From: Algicola sagamiensis DSM 14643 | GTDB taxonomy: Bacteria > Pseudomonadota > Gammaproteobacteria > Enterobacterales > Alteromonadaceae | Assembly (NCBI RefSeq): GCF_000374485.1 | Contig: NZ_KB894494.1 | Span: 248,001 to 312,000 of the forward strand | DNA: 64,000 bases | Direction: 5' to 3' | In this document: positions 61,094 to 64,000 of the stretch, piece after piece | How the letters are laid out: every line of letters begins with the position of its first letter | How positions within the stretch are numbered: position 1 is the first letter of the stretch | Translations under genes and position numbers: made by a program | Notes under the pieces: generated by a model | Database searches by the model: none | What the model was told of the DNA's origin: nothing | What the model saw: only the letters and a program-made list of their open reading frames with translations

Positions 61094-61431
61094 CCCTTCT
61101 TCTCCCCAACCAGTTCAAACCACAGGATGAACAACATGCAACAGGTGGCGTGGGCAAGATTGTGGAGTCCGGTTTCGCGGTCGAAGGTCTCACCCACGCG
61201 CCAATCCGTTAAGTGGCGTTGGGCTGCGTTGAAGAAACGTCGTTTTGGATCATCGAGTTGTTTCCAGTTTTCTCGACCGTGGTTTTTCGCGCCAAACATC
61301 AAAACGCGGATAACCTCCTGTAATGCCCTGTAAGGTAATAACCAGTAGTCATCCTTACCTTGGTCATGCTTCGTTCCTTTTTTCGGTTCTGGTGCATTCT
61401 GGGCTTGCTCCACGCTGTCATTGTTGTCCAT
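61090..61431 (-). CDS. DUF5664 / dATP-dGTP diphosphohydrolase-domain protein
   Basis: This 113-aa protein has the DUF5664 pattern: KHDQGKDDYWLLPYRALQEV, FGAKNHGRENWKQL and FNAAQRHLTDWRVGETFD, ending in HNLAHATCCMLFILWFEL. The family is annotated as an N-terminal dATP/dGTP diphosphohydrolase domain (all-alpha, MazG-like) and may trim purine dNTP pools in infected cells. An AGGGGG ribosome site lies five bases upstream. It overlaps the methylase start by four bases. Activity is inferred from the family. Confidence 0.75.
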   Translation of the reverse strand: MDNNDSVEQAQNAPEPKKGTKHDQGKDDYWLLPYRALQEVIRVLMFGAKNHGRENWKQLDDPKRRFFNAAQRHLTDWRVGETFDRETGLHNLAHATCCMLFILWFELVGEKKG

Positions 61432-61472
61432 GTTTCCCCCTCAATCGTGATATCTGATGTTTTTTGGTCTGA

Positions 61473-61728
61473 GGTACCACCCGGTACCACTGTCACAAAT
61501 CTTTCAAAATCGCTACAGCCCTTGGTATTACTACTCTATATCTATATTTATTATTAAAAGGTACCAGTACCACTACCTTTAAAGACTTGTAGAAAAATAA
61601 GAACAGTAATTACGTTCGCGTATGAGTTAGGATTTCAGTGGTACCGTGGTACCTTTTTTCTAACACACTGTTTTTAATTTTCTTTTTTCGGTACCACTAC
61701 CCGAAATCAGTGGTACTTCGGTGGTACC
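61473..61728. repeat. GGTACC iteron array, copy B
   Basis: Seven exact GGTACC hexamers (61473, 61483, 61560, 61640, 61648, 61690, 61723) and three one- or two-base variants (61534, 61566, 61712) lie in 256 bp. The spacing, 10, 51, 26, 6, 74, 8, 42, 22 and 11 bases, matches copy A site for site. The linker also shares AT-rich CTATATCTATATTTAT and a TACGTTCGCGTA element. It sits just beyond the stop of the primase-helicase gene, filling the 299-bp gap to the DUF5664 gene. Confidence 0.95.
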
Positions 61729-61730
61729 TT

Positions 61731-63971
61731 TTAAGCAAAATCTCCACATTCTAAAATGCTGGCGCGTATTTCTTCGTTGTTCTTGGCGATCTCTGGATCG
61801 AAAACCCAAGGTCTCGGCGTCTTATTTTTCACTTTGACCTGTCCGACTTGCCTTGAATTAGATTGGAGCAATTTCAGTAATTGCTTTTCGTCTACATCCG
61901 CGTCCATAAACCCGACTTCGGATATCTTTCTTAAATGGTTGGCAATCTGTTGGAATGTCATCGCTGGATAAGGCGGTTCATTCAAGAAATCCCAAAATAG
62001 TGATTCGGTTTCAGTCCTGTTTTCCAAGATCATCCGCTCCCGTCCTTGTGTTTTCATGGAGTGCTTCCAATCAAACCCACTAAGGTTTCGACGCATCAGG
62101 TAGTTATAGAGCTGCGCGACGCCTTCAGATTTCAGCCATTCATACAGACGGTCATAGTATTTGGGTGGTTTGGGAAATTCTGGCCCCGTGAACACGTTGA
62201 TCCGTCTGTCCCGAACAGGAATAACCAGGGCGTCGGTGTGATTCGACATAAAGAAAAAGTTGGTGAACACCGCTTGGGTTTTCTTGGTGCCGTACTTCTT
62301 GTTCACTTCGAGGTGCTTCTCGGTAATAAGGTCGCGGATTTTATCGGACACGGTAAAGCGCTTGCCACTTTCCTTCACCTCTTCAATTGCACAGACAAGT
62401 GAACGGTCAAAGTAATCGTTATACGCGCCTGCCCCGCCTTCACCCGCTAAGATATGCATCTTGGTTTTCGTAATGTTCCATTGACCCAAGAGTTTGCCGA
62501 GTAATTCGACGACCCAACCCCGGCCAGTGCCATGCGCCGGGGAGATATGCAGCGGTACAACCTTGCAACGCTCTTCTGGTCGCTGTATGTTGAACGCCAG
62601 CCAGCTGATAAACCACTCTCGTTCTTCTTCTATCGGAAACAGATAATTCATATGCTCGAAGAACACGGAAAGGTTTGATTCTGACTGCGTGTCATAGAAT
62701 TCAGGTACATGAAACTCGTTCACCCAATCCAGACCATATTCATCGTGATAAATGCGCCCTTCGCCTGGAAGATAAACCAGCCCTTCCGCTGATTTACGCT
62801 CTTCATGGACAAACCATGTTTTATGGATGGGCACGAGTTGCTTTTTATCGGGGTCAGTTTTGGTTGGGGCTGGGATGCCAATACGGATATTCGCGGTGCG
62901 GTTTTTGAATTCCATCAACTTAGAGACACAACAGTGTGGTGGTTTGTCTAAGTTGCACACCCGATCCCCTTCCTCGATATAGATATAGCGCTCGAGGAAG
63001 TCCTCTAACTGGTCATCCGAATTCTTTTCTTTCTCAATACGGGCTTCGCGCAGAATAGTTGCGGCTGTAATGGGTTCCACACGGGTTAGGTCCTCCTTGT
63101 AGGTTTGCCACTTCCCTTCCATCTCATCCGCGTTGTATGTGTCTCCTGCACGACTCCAGTTATCCCATATTTCAAAGCCCTCAAAGCTGCCATCGAATTG
63201 ATGGTATAGCGCCATCCCGCAGCGATACCATGTATCGTAGTCATTTGGGTCAATGTGATTGAGGGCTTTAATAAGGCGCTCATTGGACACCTGAACTTTC
63301 GGCTTAGCGTTATGCAGCACGCGTTCAATGGGATCTAAATCGAGAAGCGCTTTACTTTGACGGCCACGGCTGACGACTTGCCAGTCCTCAGGTACATTTT
63401 CTTCAAAATAAGCAATGAGTTCTTTGGCTTGTGCTTCGCTGATCTCGGGTAATTCTTCTGGGAGGATATCCGCTATCGATTGTTCAGACACCCACTCATA
63501 CGGCTTATTCGTGTCTGGATGGATGGCGAATGCTACAAACTGCTGACCATCGCCCAATATTTCAATCTGGTGCTCCATCCCGAACATATCTTCATATTTA
63601 CGGCTGGAGAGTTTTGGGAATGGCGTTTTGGCACGATAGACCAACAGCGTCTTTGGCGCATCACCCACACGTTGCAGCGTTGGGCCGATATGTTCTTCAC
63701 ACCAAGCCACTATCGTTTTGATCACATCCGGGTCACGGATATCTAAATCAACAGCCGGGAAATGCTTGGTTTGAATACCCACACCACCCTTGGCGAAATC
63801 CGAAGAGAGCCATGAGCGTAGGTGAAGCGGTGTCGCTTCAATCGTCTCCCAGCCCTTCAACCCCATCGGATACTTAAACCCAGGCAAGATCGGCACAATT
63901 GGATAGCCACGATCCAGTAGATGTTCCCCGAATTGCGAGAGCAGACTATTGTTGTTTTTCGTTTCGGTCAT
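61731..63971 (-). CDS. Phage primase-polymerase/superfamily 3-type helicase
   Basis: This 746-aa protein combines an N-terminal primase-polymerase domain (Prim-Pol, DxD at 75-77 in FPAVDLDIRD, and GMEHQIEILGDG), a PriCT-2-type middle (IDPNDYDTWYRCGMALYHQF) and a DUF5906-like helicase (HISPAHGTGRGWVVELLGKL, Walker B-like LVCAIEEVKESG and FTNFFFMSNHTDALVIP). In the Walker A region the usual Lys is absent (GTGRGW). A winged-helix-like end follows. Such proteins initiate and unwind phage or satellite replication. GGAAG eight bases upstream supports the start. Array B begins three bases after its stop. Confidence 0.9.
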   Translation of the reverse strand: MTETKNNNSLLSQFGEHLLDRGYPIVPILPGFKYPMGLKGWETIEATPLHLRSWLSSDFAKGGVGIQTKHFPAVDLDIRDPDVIKTIVAWCEEHIGPTLQRVGDAPKTLLVYRAKTPFPKLSSRKYEDMFGMEHQIEILGDGQQFVAFAIHPDTNKPYEWVSEQSIADILPEELPEISEAQAKELIAYFEENVPEDWQVVSRGRQSKALLDLDPIERVLHNAKPKVQVSNERLIKALNHIDPNDYDTWYRCGMALYHQFDGSFEGFEIWDNWSRAGDTYNADEMEGKWQTYKEDLTRVEPITAATILREARIEKEKNSDDQLEDFLERYIYIEEGDRVCNLDKPPHCCVSKLMEFKNRTANIRIGIPAPTKTDPDKKQLVPIHKTWFVHEERKSAEGLVYLPGEGRIYHDEYGLDWVNEFHVPEFYDTQSESNLSVFFEHMNYLFPIEEEREWFISWLAFNIQRPEERCKVVPLHISPAHGTGRGWVVELLGKLLGQWNITKTKMHILAGEGGAGAYNDYFDRSLVCAIEEVKESGKRFTVSDKIRDLITEKHLEVNKKYGTKKTQAVFTNFFFMSNHTDALVIPVRDRRINVFTGPEFPKPPKYYDRLYEWLKSEGVAQLYNYLMRRNLSGFDWKHSMKTQGRERMILENRTETESLFWDFLNEPPYPAMTFQQIANHLRKISEVGFMDADVDEKQLLKLLQSNSRQVGQVKVKNKTPRPWVFDPEIAKNNEEIRASILECGDFA

Positions 63972-64000
63972 AAATCAGCTTCCCTTATGCAATCTCACTT

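Noticed and set aside
57502..61728. GGTACC as the recognition site of the prophage R-M system
   Set aside because: The nuclease has the motif pattern of the CCGG-cutting family, and a phage would not be expected to stack its own cut sites; no direct support was found.

Overview
The window looks like a gammaproteobacterial chromosome (marine, Alteromonadales/Vibrionales-like; genus not resolved). The evidence is a set of single-copy housekeeping genes (hemL, a long-type pyrB, ftsY-ftsE-ftsX, rsmD, yjaG/DUF416, a DUF6776 gene) beside secreted proteins typical of marine gammaproteobacteria. The left third (1-19800) is core chromosome. It holds a secreted subtilisin-family protease cut by the window edge, a CadC-like membrane regulator with a beta-propeller sensor, hemL, pyrB, a hemJ-like gene with a ClC chloride transporter gene, two solute-binding proteins, an FG-GAP protein, the ftsYEX cluster, rsmD and yjaG.

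At about 20000 the content changes to mobile DNA. A tyrosine integrase (20088) is followed by an HU gene, an apparently intact IS3-family element, and a Sec-exported SpvB/RHS giant of about 2700 aa that ends in a class 3 lipase and sits next to an ankyrin-repeat lipoprotein, its likely immunity protein. A truncated RHS tip with its own candidate immunity gene (32281-33220) lies between a fragment and the full copy of the 3' end of a phage tail gene (gpD).

From 33261 to the right edge is a mosaic tailed prophage transcribed leftward. Its contractile tail module is P2-like (V W J I H FI FII E/E' T U X D). It is joined to a lambda-like head module (Nu1-type TerS, GpA TerL, W, B, ClpP-type protease, D, E, FII, Z). 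A lysis cassette (T4-type endolysin, S21-type holin and two nested small genes) lies beyond a probable cos region. Further right are a Q-like antiterminator, an HTH protein, an orphan Dcm methylase, a DUF5664 protein and a primase-helicase.

The interval between Q and lysis, where Stx phages carry toxins, holds cargo. It contains an endonuclease toxin with a YezG-type immunity protein inside 43-bp direct repeats, a membrane protein of unknown function, and a type II restriction-modification system. The restriction enzyme looks like the Cfr10I/Bse634I/NgoMIV family, and a 59-aa HTH gene is divergent from the methylase.

The most striking signal is a pair of about 257-bp arrays (53483-53740 and 61473-61728), each with ten GGTACC or near-GGTACC hexamers at almost identical spacing and orientation, about 8 kb apart. 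The second abuts the primase-helicase gene. I suggest a two-part replication origin, analogous in logic to the ori/crr pair of satellite P4, or a paired operator/recombination system. All functional assignments rest on reading motifs and gene order; no searches were run.
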